Position numbers and translations under genes: made by a program. Source: JAVJRN01 sp040218415 (GTDB taxonomy: Bacteria; Bacteroidota; Bacteroidia; Cytophagales; Cyclobacteriaceae). Taken from it: DNA of 27,462 nt. Of the stretch, positions 8,640-17,680 are shown piece after piece. The notes under the pieces were generated by a model. That model was not told where the DNA came from, did not search any database, and saw nothing but the letters and a program-made list of their open reading frames with translations. The stretch lies in NCBI GenBank assembly GCA_040218415.1, contig JAVJRN010000053.1:1-27462 (forward strand), written 5' to 3'. The stretch's first letter is position 1, and every line of letters begins with the position of its first letter.

Positions 8640-8803
8640 CTAAATCTCTTCGCCGCATTGATCGCAAACCATATCAAATTCAGCAACTAACCTTTCAAAA
8701 TCTTCTGTCAATACCATAGCCTGATATTTAGATTGTTTATAATATTTCAAATCTACAGGCGTGTTTTATTAAAAATATTACGGTTCGAATTGACTTTTGT
8801 CAT
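8640..8803 (-). pseudogene. Frameshifted remnant of a small protein ending in a CxxC knuckle
   Basis: On the minus strand, frame 8765-8640 encodes a protein-like C-terminus (VDLKYYKQSKYQAMV, LTEDFERLVAEFD, then MVCDQCGEEI and stop) with a Cys-x2-Cys pair. An ATG at 8803 opens MTKVNSNRNIFNKT in another phase, which runs into it with a one-base shift. Together they would make a protein of about 53 residues. I do not recognise it. It could be a decayed gene or the tail of a larger lost one. Confidence 0.33.
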
Positions 8804-9070
8804 TCATTCGATTTAGAGGTGCTATGCGTCCAAAATAAACACTATAAAAGATCGTGCTAATCAAAAAGTCAAGGCTAAAACTTAAACAAGAATTATCATT
8901 GGCCTCTGTGGTAATCGGAATACAGATTGCTTGGCAAATTAGGTGTTGAACTAATCCAGTTTTTTAATGGAAAGATCATTTTTTCTTGATGTAAGGTAAT
9001 CTCAATTATATTAGCTGTGAAAATCAAATTGACTATTAAAAAAGATCAATTTAGATCACTAACCTAATTA

Positions 9071-10534
9071 ATGTTTTTTAACTCAGTAGATTTTGCGATT
9101 TTCCTGCCAGTAGTATTTATGCTCTATTGGTTTGTTTTGAAAGGAAATATTCAACACCAAAACCTTCTCATAGTTGTAGCGAGCTATGTTTTTTATGGAT
9201 GGTGGGATTGGAGGTTCCTCTCATTGATCATTTTCAGTACAATTGTTGATTATTCTGTTGGTCTATTTTTATCAAAGGAAGAAAAAAATATTTCCCGCAA
9301 ATATCTTCTGTGGACGAGCGTAATCATCAACCTAGGCATTCTAGGTGTTTTTAAATATTATAACTTCTTCCTGGATAATTTTATTGCTGCTTTTTCATTC
9401 TTTGGAGTGGAGTTCACTGGTAATTCTTTGAATATTATTTTGCCCGTTGGTATCAGTTTTTACACTTTTCAAACCTTAAGCTATACCATCGACATTTACA
9501 AGGATAGAATTACTGCTACGAGAGATTTTATTGCTTTCTCTGCGTTTGTCAGTTTCTTTCCACAACTCGTTGCTGGTCCTATTGAAAGGGCAAAAAACCT
9601 ATTGCCACAGTTCAAGCAGAAGCGTGTGTTCAACTATTCTAAAGCTATTGATGGTGTGCGTCAGATACTTTGGGGCTTATTCAAAAAAGTAGTGATCGCT
9701 GATAATTGTGCCAAGTATGCCAATCAAATATTCGACAACTCTGCCGATTATGGTGGTGCTACGTTAGTATTGGGTGCATTTTTCTTTACCATTCAGATCT
9801 ATGCTGATTTTTCTGGCTACTCGGATATCGCCATAGGTACCTCTCGGCTTTTTGGTTTTCATTTATCTCAGAATTTTGCTGCTCCCTATTTCTCAAGAAA
9901 CTTTGCAGAAGTTTGGCGTAAGTGGCACATCTCCTTGTCCACATGGTTCCGAGATTACTTATTTATTCCTTTGGTAAAGTCAAGCAAACCGAATGTTTAT
10001 ACCAAAATCAGGAACATTTTTATCTTATTTATCACTATCGGCTTCTGGCATGGCGCCAATTGGAAATTTGTTGTTTGGGGCGCATTGCAAGCATTACTTT
10101 TTCTGCCAAGTATTTTCAAAAAAAATAAGGTCAAATATTCTAAAGTGGTGGCCTATGAAAGACCGCTTCCCAGCCTTGAGGAGTCCTTTAAGATGGCTAG
10201 AACTTTTTCGTTGATCGTATTTACGATGATATTCTTTAGAGCTACGAATATCGAGCATGCCATCTCCTTTTGTCAAAGTCTTTTTGCCGGGCTGTTTCAC
10301 TATGAAGAATATTTCAAATTGTATGATTACACTCAGGACATTCAAAAGTCGTTTACTCTTGTGCTCATAGGCTTTATAGTAATAGAGTGGCTTGGGAGGC
10401 GGTCACTTTATTCATTTGAAAAAATTGGCTTGACTTGGTCAGTGCCTCAGAGATTTTTGATGTATTATGGTATCGCCTTTTGCATCTTATGGTTTAGTGG
10501 TGAAGACCAACAGTATATTTATTTCGAATTCTAG
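9071..10534 (+). CDS. MBOAT-family O-acyltransferase (AlgI/DltB-like)
   Basis: A 487-aa polytopic membrane protein that should move an acyl group, usually acetyl, across the membrane onto an extracellular polysaccharide. It has the usual start for the family (NLLIVVASYVFYGWWDWRFL), LPVGISFYTFQTLSY, FFPQLVAGPI-R, QIYADFSGYSDIAIG and the MBOAT core with WRKWHISLS (His286) and GFWHGANW (invariant His327). Length is normal for AlgI-type members. It overlaps nothing and is followed 2 bp later by an SGNH-like partner gene, the arrangement seen in alginate and other exopolysaccharide O-acetylation systems. No glycan biosynthesis genes lie in the window, so the acceptor is unknown. Confidence 0.93.
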   Translation: MFFNSVDFAIFLPVVFMLYWFVLKGNIQHQNLLIVVASYVFYGWWDWRFLSLIIFSTIVDYSVGLFLSKEEKNISRKYLLWTSVIINLGILGVFKYYNFFLDNFIAAFSFFGVEFTGNSLNIILPVGISFYTFQTLSYTIDIYKDRITATRDFIAFSAFVSFFPQLVAGPIERAKNLLPQFKQKRVFNYSKAIDGVRQILWGLFKKVVIADNCAKYANQIFDNSADYGGATLVLGAFFFTIQIYADFSGYSDIAIGTSRLFGFHLSQNFAAPYFSRNFAEVWRKWHISLSTWFRDYLFIPLVKSSKPNVYTKIRNIFILFITIGFWHGANWKFVVWGALQALLFLPSIFKKNKVKYSKVVAYERPLPSLEESFKMARTFSLIVFTMIFFRATNIEHAISFCQSLFAGLFHYEEYFKLYDYTQDIQKSFTLVLIGFIVIEWLGRRSLYSFEKIGLTWSVPQRFLMYYGIAFCILWFSGEDQQYIYFEF

Positions 10535-10536
10535 AT

Positions 10537-11454
10537 ATGAATCGATTCTTACAAAAGTTCACTTACACTTGTCTCCCCATGATCTTATGTCTAGTCGCCA
10601 CGGAGTATTTTTTAAGGTCTATTCCTAATAACTACTCCTATAAAAATGATTATCTAAATACGAACGCCCAAAATATAGAACATTTGTTTCTGGGCAGTAG
10701 TCATGCTTTTTATGGTGTAGATCCAACATATATTGATGGAGTCGCTTTCAACGCATCTCACGTTTCTCAAAGTATTGACTATGACTTTGCTATCTTCGAT
10801 AAATACCGCCAACAATTTCTCCATTTAAAAACCGTCATCATCCCTGCGGATTATGGTATTTTCTTTGGGCGCACTTCAGTGGGTGTAGAAAGTTGGAGGG
10901 TAAAGAATTATGAACTTTATTATGACATCAATAGATCTTATAAGTTAAAAAACCATTTCGAGCTGCTCAATTTTCGATTTGCTAAAAACCTTAAGCTAGC
11001 ATTATCACACGTCATTGATAAGGATACGAGCCTAATCACTTGTACAGAACTCGGGTATGCTTTAGAATCAAAAGAAAATGAAAATTTGATTTTATCTGGT
11101 CAAAAAGCTGCCCATCGGCATTCAAATATAGATCAAAAATATCATGAAGATAATATAGCCATTATTGAAAGATTTGTGGAATACACCAAAAAGCACCATA
11201 TCAAAATCCTGTTTTATACTTCTCCAGCCTATTATTCGTACGTGGATAACTTAGATCAAAAGGAATTAATGGAGACCCAGTCGTTTTTCTCAAATATAGC
11301 CCAGATAAACAGTCATTGTAACTACTACAGCTTCCTCAAAGACGCTGACTTTAATGCAACAGATTTTAGCGATGCGGATCATTTGAACGATCTTGGCGCT
11401 AAGAAGCTTTCAAAAAAGTTAAATACACTCATACAAAAACATACTCGGGAATGA
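10537..11454 (+). CDS. SGNH/GDSL-like membrane-anchored acyltransferase partner (AlgJ/DltD-like role)
   Basis: A 305-aa protein with an N-terminal hydrophobic anchor (about 10-22) and an extracytoplasmic domain. FLGSSHAFYG (53-GSSH-56) sits where SGNH hydrolases carry the nucleophilic serine, and DADHLNDLGAKK near the C-terminus (Asp279-x2-His282) supplies the Asp/His block. It starts 2 bp after the MBOAT stop, so the two genes are almost certainly co-transcribed. By analogy with AlgJ, AlgX, DltD and PatB it would take the acyl group delivered by the MBOAT channel and place it on the polymer. Overall sequence is not close to any of those that I can recall. Its last codons fall in an 18-bp sequence repeated at 8405-8422. 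Confidence 0.75.
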   Translation: MNRFLQKFTYTCLPMILCLVATEYFLRSIPNNYSYKNDYLNTNAQNIEHLFLGSSHAFYGVDPTYIDGVAFNASHVSQSIDYDFAIFDKYRQQFLHLKTVIIPADYGIFFGRTSVGVESWRVKNYELYYDINRSYKLKNHFELLNFRFAKNLKLALSHVIDKDTSLITCTELGYALESKENENLILSGQKAAHRHSNIDQKYHEDNIAIIERFVEYTKKHHIKILFYTSPAYYSYVDNLDQKELMETQSFFSNIAQINSHCNYYSFLKDADFNATDFSDADHLNDLGAKKLSKKLNTLIQKHTRE

Positions 11455-11458
11455 CTCT
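11441..11458 (+). repeat. 18-bp direct repeat, right copy
   Basis: ATACTCGGGAATGACTCT, identical to 8405-8422. It includes the stop codon of the SGNH-like gene. Confidence 0.8.
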
Positions 11459-11836
11459 CTTCTTACATCGTTATTTTATAAGCCAACCAAATACTTCGAA
11501 GGTCGCTTTTCCGCCACACTAAATCAGAGCGAATACTGAGTTCTAGAGCCAACGTAGTAGATTATACATACCAATACCTGCCATAGGTAATTTCTAAAAT
11601 GAGGTATTAAACCTTAGTTCTTAAAATCAGTCTACGATGAGGTATATGTGTCCATTCAGCCCATTTTGATAATTGACCTAGTCACTTTCATATTCGCTCA
11701 TACAAAGCATCCATAATTTCACATGGAAGAAAAGAAGGCAACAGACGAAATGCTAGTTGATATAAACCATGATTTGAAGATTGTGATTTCGTTCACCTCT
11801 CCTATTTGTCTGGCAAAAATTATAATCCATTTCAAG
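11455..11836. other. Intergenic region between convergent genes
   Basis: 382 bp between the SGNH-like gene and the convergent CHU_C protein gene. I see no strong hairpin with T-run and no repeat beyond the right copy of the 18-bp sequence. A 50-codon frame starting at 11723 runs into the opposite end of the CHU_C gene and is not supported. Confidence 0.5.
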
Positions 11837-13684
11837 TCACCTGAGCAAAGTCAAATGACCAGTGTATGTGCGTGATTGTCCGTTGATTAACAATACATTA
11901 GTGGAGTAAAAGTAAACGCCATAAGGAAGATCCTGGCCATTTCTTTTCCCATTCCATCCCAATTCGGGTACGCCGTGTTTAAACAACTTTTTTTCAAAAA
12001 TCTTTTTACCATCCCTCGTGTAAATACTTAAATCAGTAATGCTTTCTATAGCATCTATTTCCGCAGGGAAAACTGTGAAAAATTCATTTTTCCCATCTCC
12101 ATTTGGTGTGAATACATTTGGAATGAATGGGTCGTAAAGCCCATCAATCGTGACTATAACATCGTCTTTGCCCACACACCCGTCCGTAGAAATAGCGGTC
12201 AATGAAACAGTATCCGTCTCAAAAAAAAGCTCACGAACAAACTGACAAGGTGGCTCACAATCGATGCTCCTAGGATTCCACTCATAAGACACAGCTGGTG
12301 CTGATAATGAAACTTTAATATCAAAAAATTGACCCAATATCAAAGATTGATCAGCGCCTAAATCAACCTCAAAAGCAGGAGGATTGGTCAAGGTGATGGT
12401 GGTATCCAATTGACAGCCATACTTATCTGTGATGGTGAATGGATAATCGTCAGCACCGAGGTTTTCAACATTCCACGGCGGAAATTTCACAAAATCAATT
12501 TGATCAATCTGATAAGGACCACTACTCGTTAATGATACGATTTCAATGCTGCCATCCAAAGAATCCTGGCAGCTTGGATCTGAAGGGATAAACTTGCCGT
12601 CTAATACATTTTCGACAAAAGCCAAATTCAAAGTAACAATACTATCACAGCCAATTTTATTTTGAAGTGAATCGATATAAGTTCCTGATGTTGAAATATT
12701 TAAACCTCCGAAGAGTAGTGAATTTCCAGTACATAAAGAATCAGAGACGGCAATAAATTTTGGTATTACCTGCACGATCTTGGTATTCGAAAAAGTTCGG
12801 CATTTTTCATTTTGTAACTTTTCTTCAGTGTCAGCCAATAAGTAGCGGTAATAGTAAAGCCCACTTTTTAGGTTATCGAATCGAAAGCTTTCAGAGGTTT
12901 CACCAGTCAAATTGACCCAAGTTTCGCCCTCGTCAAAACTCTGCTGCCACTGTATAAAAGTATTATCGAATGCAGAACCGACAATGGTCGCAGCAATCTC
13001 AAAAGGCTCACCATCTTCACAAATATCAGCGATCGTTTCTGGTAAAATCAGTGCTTCAGCTCCACAAGGCCGGAAAGTGATATTATCGAGCGCCAAGTCA
13101 TTACCAAGGCCACCAGGCGCATTATTTCGTAAGGAAAGTACCATTTGCGTTTGTCCAGGTTGGGTGCTGAAGGTGAAACCGTAATTAATCCAAGTTTCAT
13201 TGTTTGGAATATTGCCAGTGTTGTAAACCACCTCGCCATCCAAGAGAAAAGACACGTCTGGGAAAATTCTATCTGTTGACCAAGACCTAATCAAATTGAT
13301 GATATCAACCGAAAATTCATAGAGCACATCCTCACATAACCCATTAATCGTTTGCTCATAAAACAAGCCAGGTTCGTTGCTGGCATTTACCACCATCATA
13401 TAGCCTTTTGGGTCGGTACTTTTGTCTCCTATCGCTAACCAATCGCCATATACTTGGCTAGGTCCCATATAATTGGTCACTGTGTAATAACCATCACTCG
13501 GTGGTAAATCTGTCGTATAAATGTATCCTGGAGCTATTTCCGGATCGAATGGTAGCGTTTGAGAGGGTCCAGTGCCGAAATCTCCAGACTCAAAAATATT
13601 GTTACCGAAATTCCCGTCGCACACCTGCGCTTGGAGTATAAAACCCAAGGACATGAAAAACAGAAAAAAGCAGTACTTCAACAT
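11837..13684 (-). CDS. Secreted protein with gliding-motility-associated C-terminal (CHU_C, T9SS type B) domain
   Basis: A 615-aa exported protein. A signal peptide (cleaved after about FILQAQ, residue 20) is followed by a carbohydrate-binding-like beta-sandwich region (about 20-205; NIFESGDFGTGPSQTLP ... LALDNITFRPCG). Next come Ig-like segments with paired cysteines (EKCRTFSNT, SLCTGNSLLF), an SprB-type repeat (DPSCQDSLDGSIEI ... ITDKYGCQLDTTITL) and the terminal CHU_C domain (IPNVFTPNGDGKNEFF ... LPYGVYFYS ... GHLTLLR) in the last 90 or so residues. That domain directs export through the type IX secretion system and surface attachment. It is probably an adhesin or glycan-binding surface protein. 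It is transcribed in the same direction as the IMPase gene, 80 bp downstream of it. Confidence 0.9.
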   Translation of the reverse strand: MLKYCFFLFFMSLGFILQAQVCDGNFGNNIFESGDFGTGPSQTLPFDPEIAPGYIYTTDLPPSDGYYTVTNYMGPSQVYGDWLAIGDKSTDPKGYMMVVNASNEPGLFYEQTINGLCEDVLYEFSVDIINLIRSWSTDRIFPDVSFLLDGEVVYNTGNIPNNETWINYGFTFSTQPGQTQMVLSLRNNAPGGLGNDLALDNITFRPCGAEALILPETIADICEDGEPFEIAATIVGSAFDNTFIQWQQSFDEGETWVNLTGETSESFRFDNLKSGLYYYRYLLADTEEKLQNEKCRTFSNTKIVQVIPKFIAVSDSLCTGNSLLFGGLNISTSGTYIDSLQNKIGCDSIVTLNLAFVENVLDGKFIPSDPSCQDSLDGSIEIVSLTSSGPYQIDQIDFVKFPPWNVENLGADDYPFTITDKYGCQLDTTITLTNPPAFEVDLGADQSLILGQFFDIKVSLSAPAVSYEWNPRSIDCEPPCQFVRELFFETDTVSLTAISTDGCVGKDDVIVTIDGLYDPFIPNVFTPNGDGKNEFFTVFPAEIDAIESITDLSIYTRDGKKIFEKKLFKHGVPELGWNGKRNGQDLPYGVYFYSTNVLLINGQSRTYTGHLTLLR

Positions 13685-13764
13685 TGTTTATAATAAGCTA
13701 GCAATGGATTAAAATGTTTGCATAGGAGTGATAAAATTGATCTAGCTAACACACTCAATGCCAC

Positions 13765-14673
13765 CTAGTATGATGAACCTGTTTCCTTTGATCTTACTTT
13801 TTTGCCAATTGCAACGATGAATTCAGATAATTCCTCATGTGTTGTGTAAAGTACGCCAGCATGATTCATAAAAGTGCTTGTAGGATTATTCAGGTGGAGC
13901 TTTTCACCCGCAGCATTCGTGACAAACAAATCTAATTCTTCAAAAAACAAGCGTGTGGCTGCATAATCCCATATACTTCCACAGCCTTTTCGCTCCTTGG
14001 GAAACTTGAAATAACAGCCTTTTCCTGAGTTCATTACGCCAATAGCATTGCGTACTCCACCGTAATTGTCATGAAATTGTATTTTAGAAAGGTCACCATC
14101 TAACAGGTCATTGAATTGATTTTTCACGAAAGAAAAATAGGGCTCAACCGTGAAACTTTGATCCATGTATATATGCAGAATATGCTCGTTTTGAATAGCA
14201 TTTCTCACAAACGCTTGATCGTTTAATAGGACTCCTTCACCTTTAATCGCTGAATAACATTGTTTTAAGTCAGGAATATAAACCACCCCTATTACAGGAT
14301 CTCCAGCGCGTGAAATCAAGGCTATCGAAACCGAATAACCCGTTCGGCGCTCAGTAAAGGGCAATGTGCCATCCATTGGATCGATACACCAAAAGAAGTT
14401 TTTCGTGCTTCTCGACTGATCGTCCTCTGCTTCTTCCGTCAGCAAGCCTAAATCGAAAGTGTCTATCGACTTCTCTAAATGGGACAGTATGATTTCTTGC
14501 GCTTTTAGATCGACTTCCGTCACCACTTGGGAGGCCAGCGAATCTCCGCCTATTTTGCTTTGCGTAGTATAATGTTTATCAAACTGAGATTGAATGAATT
14601 GGCCTGCTGCTGTTGCCGCAGTGATGGCAGTTTCGCAGAGTTCCTTTAAGTTCCTACTGGTAAGGTTATTCAT
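13765..14673 (-). CDS. Inositol-monophosphatase-family phosphatase (CysQ/IMPase-like)
   Basis: A 302-aa cytosolic protein of the Mg2+-dependent, lithium-sensitive phosphatase fold. The metal site is complete: LTEEAEDD (Glu80/Glu81), CIDPMDGT (Asp98-Pro-Met-Asp101-Gly-Thr103) and the late motif IWDYAATR (Asp236). The family hydrolyses inositol phosphates, 3'-phosphoadenosine 5'-phosphate or sugar phosphates, and the motifs alone do not tell these apart. Its ATG overlaps the stop of the upstream kinase-like gene in an ATGA, so the two are translationally coupled. That suggests a paired phosphorylation and dephosphorylation of one small molecule, rather than the usual cysteine-pathway setting of CysQ. 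Confidence 0.88.
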   Translation of the reverse strand: MNNLTSRNLKELCETAITAATAAGQFIQSQFDKHYTTQSKIGGDSLASQVVTEVDLKAQEIILSHLEKSIDTFDLGLLTEEAEDDQSRSTKNFFWCIDPMDGTLPFTERRTGYSVSIALISRAGDPVIGVVYIPDLKQCYSAIKGEGVLLNDQAFVRNAIQNEHILHIYMDQSFTVEPYFSFVKNQFNDLLDGDLSKIQFHDNYGGVRNAIGVMNSGKGCYFKFPKERKGCGSIWDYAATRLFFEELDLFVTNAAGEKLHLNNPTSTFMNHAGVLYTTHEELSEFIVAIGKKVRSKETGSSY

Positions 14674-15638
14674 AAATTTAAATCTTCTATTGCGGCTTTC
14701 GTCAGCCGTTTGCTATATCGGTGCATCTTCCAATGGCCTGGACTCCAGCCATCCAAAAATCGGTAAAAATCCGCCCAGGCATACTTGTATAAGTCGCTCC
14801 ACTCCTGTTTAATCGCCTGAAAATCAAACTTGTTATCCAAAGCAATCTCAAGTTGTTCAAAATAATGTGACAGGAGTTCCTTTTCGTATTGCTCACAAAC
14901 TTTGTCTTCAAAACAGCTACTTAGAAAATAAGCGACATCTTTCATTCCGCACCCTTTGCCTACATATTGAAAATCTACTGCTGCAATCTCCCCGGTTTTC
15001 TTGAAACAGAAATTGGCCAGCTTGGCATCCCCGTGCACCAAAGTTTGATATTTAGCATTTTTCAATTGGTCGTCAATGGCTTGTGCCGCTAGTTTTAAGT
15101 CTTTATTTCCCATCTTTTGCCATTCCTCTGGTCGGGTATCGAGGTGCCAGTAACAACCGATGGGCCATAATCCCTGAGGGTCAACTTCCATGAATATGGC
15201 ATGAAAATGAGCCAACCACTGAAGACTGTTTTTGGCATCATTTAGCGTTACTGATGCAGGGTTTAACCGCAACTCGAAACCGCTCGCATCTAGGTCTTCC
15301 ATCATTAATATGACCTCAGATTCTTTTTCAATGGTATGGATAGGTTGAGCTACTCTGCATCGTGTATTTGTTTGCTGTGCAAAGTATTGGTACCAATGGC
15401 TTTCTACCAAATAAGATTTGAGCTTCCGTTGATGGGATATTTCGGAATTCCAGCCTTTGGGATGATTTTGCTGGTCTGGCCAATGTATATGCTTGACAAT
15501 GATGCTGGGATACGTCCCTCCTTCTAAGAAATACTTCTTGATTTGGCCATAGCCACTCCATAAACTCTGAATGGCTTCTGTGCGGATGATTTTTTCCGCT
15601 TTCGTCTGCTTTAATATTTCCTGATCTAACTCCGTCAT
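14670..15638 (-). CDS. Phosphotransferase of the aminoglycoside/choline/ecdysteroid kinase-like fold
   Basis: A 322-aa cytosolic protein. The C-lobe catalytic loop reads LVHGDAKLANF (His202, Asp204, Asn209) and the metal-binding motif is VDFQYVGKG (Asp222), both typical of the APH/choline-kinase superfamily. The context GYGQIKKYFLEGG and VILMMEDLDASGF is closest to the EcKinase/CHK group (DUF1679-like), which phosphorylates hydroxyls of small molecules using ATP. The substrate is unknown; drug resistance is not implied. It is the first gene of a two-gene operon with the IMPase-family phosphatase, overlapping by 4 bp. A 35-bp imperfect palindrome lies 33 bp upstream of the start. Confidence 0.8.
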   Translation of the reverse strand: MTELDQEILKQTKAEKIIRTEAIQSLWSGYGQIKKYFLEGGTYPSIIVKHIHWPDQQNHPKGWNSEISHQRKLKSYLVESHWYQYFAQQTNTRCRVAQPIHTIEKESEVILMMEDLDASGFELRLNPASVTLNDAKNSLQWLAHFHAIFMEVDPQGLWPIGCYWHLDTRPEEWQKMGNKDLKLAAQAIDDQLKNAKYQTLVHGDAKLANFCFKKTGEIAAVDFQYVGKGCGMKDVAYFLSSCFEDKVCEQYEKELLSHYFEQLEIALDNKFDFQAIKQEWSDLYKYAWADFYRFLDGWSPGHWKMHRYSKRLTKAAIEDLNL

Positions 15639-15670
15639 GCCTAGTCAAAGCTGAGGTTTTTCCTTCGCAT

Positions 15671-15705
15671 CAACAAAAAAATCAATCAATGGATTGGTTT
15701 TGTTG
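15671..15705. promoter_or_regulatory. 35-bp imperfect palindrome in divergent promoter region
   Basis: CAACAAAA ... CAATC-aatg-GATTG ... TTTTGTTG forms a near-symmetric element, asymmetric only in the spacer on each side. It lies between the divergent kinase gene (start 15638) and the LytS-like gene (start 15923), close to the kinase start. It could be an operator or an mRNA leader hairpin for the kinase/phosphatase operon. Confidence 0.35.
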
Positions 15706-15922
15706 AGGTTGTCTTCGCTAAAACCCTAAGCAAACGATCATCTCAAAATTCTGGTTTTATTGACTGGTTAATTGGTGATTCGGTTCGACAAATATCATTC
15801 ATGAAGATTTTCGTCACAGCGGAAATCAAGTCTGCGTCATGATCTAAGGTGTTGGTCACTTCATTTTTTTCTTTATTCAGGCTTCACTTAGGATTGCATC
15901 ATTATTCACTTAAATTAAAAAT

Positions 15923-16984
15923 ATGAATACTGTGATATTTAGCATGAGTAAGAAGGAATTGGTCTTTCATGGGTTGTTCTGGTTGGTGCTACTGGGCTCA
16001 TTGATTTTTGCATGGCAAGACAATCAACTGACCTCACCGGTGATTTTTTCCAGATTTTGTTCATGGATAATAGCCATTATTGTACCCATATACGTCAATG
16101 CATTGGTACTGATTCCCAAATTTCTAAACAGAAGTCAATGGCCAAAATACTTGGTACTTGTAGCAGGGCTTTTAATAGTTGCTAAGGTATTTTACACCTT
16201 GTTTTTGATATTACCATGGATACTTGAAGGTTCAGATTTTCAACTTTCTAATGAGTTTTCAAGGTGGTTTTTCAAAGATTTCGAGAGACTTGATAAGGCG
16301 CTTTTCAGTAGCAGTGCAATCATTCTGGTACTATCTTTTGCCTACAAAATCGGTAAAGACCAGGTCATCAACGAGCAGGTAAAAGATAAGTTAAGATCAA
16401 AAAATGCATCGATGGAACTGGCGCTGCTCAAAGCTCAAGTTAACCCTCACTTTTTGTTCAATGTATTGAATAATATTTATGCCACCGCCTTGGAAGAAAA
16501 TGCAATCAAGACTGCCGATAATATTGCTAAATTAGGAACACTCATGCGCTATAGTCTACATGATTCACAAGTTGATTTTATTTTGCTGAGTAAGGAAATA
16601 GACTACATCGAACGATACATCGACATGCAAAAAATGAGAATGACAGATGGCGATCAATTGAGAATGAATGTGAATGTAAATGGTGGTGATGCTTCGCTTC
16701 AAAAGATTGCGCCAATGATTTTGATGCCGTTCATTGAGAATGCATTCAAATATGGAGTGAGCACCACGAAAGTATCTGATATTCAAGTGAATATTGGCTA
16801 CTTAGAGGGAGTTTTGTCACTCCAGGTTCAAAATACCATTCATACGAATAGCCAGTCGTTTACCCATGGGTTTGGTTTGAAAAATGTTGAAAGCCGTTTG
16901 AATTTAATATACCCGAACCGCTATCAATTGATCAATGAAGTAAAAGAAGACAGGTATCATGTTAACTTAGAAATTAAGCTTTGA
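15923..16984 (+). CDS. LytS/YehU-type sensor histidine kinase (His_kinase family)
   Basis: A 353-aa inner-membrane kinase with four transmembrane helices (about 15-31, 45-65, 76-98 and 128-142) and a cytoplasmic His_kinase domain. The phosphorylated histidine is in QVNPHFLFN (His176). The nucleotide-binding Asn is in PFIENAFKYG (Asn273), and GFGLKNVESRL is the G-box. There is no separate sensor domain, so it probably senses through the membrane segment. The ATG at 15923 is used; ATG at 15944 is possible. It is followed 6 bp later by its LytTR response regulator, the standard pair in Bacteroidota. Confidence 0.93.
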   Translation: MNTVIFSMSKKELVFHGLFWLVLLGSLIFAWQDNQLTSPVIFSRFCSWIIAIIVPIYVNALVLIPKFLNRSQWPKYLVLVAGLLIVAKVFYTLFLILPWILEGSDFQLSNEFSRWFFKDFERLDKALFSSSAIILVLSFAYKIGKDQVINEQVKDKLRSKNASMELALLKAQVNPHFLFNVLNNIYATALEENAIKTADNIAKLGTLMRYSLHDSQVDFILLSKEIDYIERYIDMQKMRMTDGDQLRMNVNVNGGDASLQKIAPMILMPFIENAFKYGVSTTKVSDIQVNIGYLEGVLSLQVQNTIHTNSQSFTHGFGLKNVESRLNLIYPNRYQLINEVKEDRYHVNLEIKL

Positions 16985-16990
16985 GAAAGA

Positions 16991-17680
16991 ATGATTAATG
17001 CCATTGCGATAGACGATGAACCACAGGCCTTGAAGGTCATTGAGCATCACGCTTCAAAAATTGCCTTTATTGATTTGAAAAAGGTATTCACCGATCCGTT
17101 TATGGCTTTGGATTACCTTCAAAAGCAACCCATTGATTTAATATTTTTAGACATTAACATGCCGGATATTTCCGGACTGGAATTTTTAAAGTTAGTTCCT
17201 CATAAAGAGGTGCTGATTATTTTCACCACAGCACACAGTGAATATGCCATTGAAAGTTATGATGTTGAAGCCTTGGATTACCTATTAAAGCCGTTTGAAT
17301 TTACCAGATTCCATACGGCTGTGTCAAAAGCGAATAAACGACTGATTGACGCCAATAAATCAAGCCATGATTTCTTCTTCGCCAATACAGGAACCGACTG
17401 GACCAAGATCTTTTACAAAGACATAAGCCACATCGAAGGCAGTGGCAACTATGTCATCTATTATCTAACGGAGCAAAAAGTGATGGTGAGAGCAACAATC
17501 AAGGATACTTTATCTAATCTGCCCGCAGGTAATTTTTTTCAAATCCAGCGATCATTCATTATTGCTTTAGATAAGATTGAAAAGATCAAGGATAACCAGG
17601 TGTACCTACCCAAAACAAGAATTTCTATTGGTCCGAGTTATAGGAAAGAATTCCTGTCCAAAGTCGGCGGTTTTAGTTGA
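16991..17680 (+). CDS. LytTR-family response regulator
   Basis: A 229-aa DNA-binding regulator. The receiver domain (1-120) has the acidic pocket DDE at 8-10, the phosphorylated Asp54 in IFLDINMP, Thr79/80 and Lys100 in LLKPF. The LytTR domain (about 128-229) has FYKDISHIEGSGNYVIYY, FFQIQRSFIIALDKIEKI and GPSYRKEF. It should be phosphorylated by the kinase encoded immediately upstream. No obvious target operon can be told from position; the divergent kinase/phosphatase operon is one possibility. Confidence 0.95.
   Translation: MINAIAIDDEPQALKVIEHHASKIAFIDLKKVFTDPFMALDYLQKQPIDLIFLDINMPDISGLEFLKLVPHKEVLIIFTTAHSEYAIESYDVEALDYLLKPFEFTRFHTAVSKANKRLIDANKSSHDFFFANTGTDWTKIFYKDISHIEGSGNYVIYYLTEQKVMVRATIKDTLSNLPAGNFFQIQRSFIIALDKIEKIKDNQVYLPKTRISIGPSYRKEFLSKVGGFS

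Larger units (their letters stand above)
7949..9070. other. 1.1-kb region with no intact gene
   Basis: Between the divergent sensor and MBOAT genes no frame looks intact. It contains an orphan terminator-like hairpin (8207-8236), a frameshifted plus-strand gene remnant (8290-8527), a minus-strand remnant (8640-8803) and one copy of an 18-bp direct repeat (8405-8422). Just before the MBOAT gene, TTG at 8986-8988 and TATATTAG at 9007-9014 are spaced 18 bp apart and could be a promoter; this is weak. The 61-aa frame at 8534-8719 has no protein-like composition and was not called. Confidence 0.6.

Noticed and set aside
8534..8719. 61-aa plus-strand frame
   Set aside because: It starts with TTG, has no protein-like pattern and overlaps a better minus-strand remnant.
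11723..11875. 50-codon plus-strand frame (MEEKKATDEMLV...)
   Set aside because: It runs into the opposite-strand end of the CHU_C gene, has no family resemblance and no conserved context.
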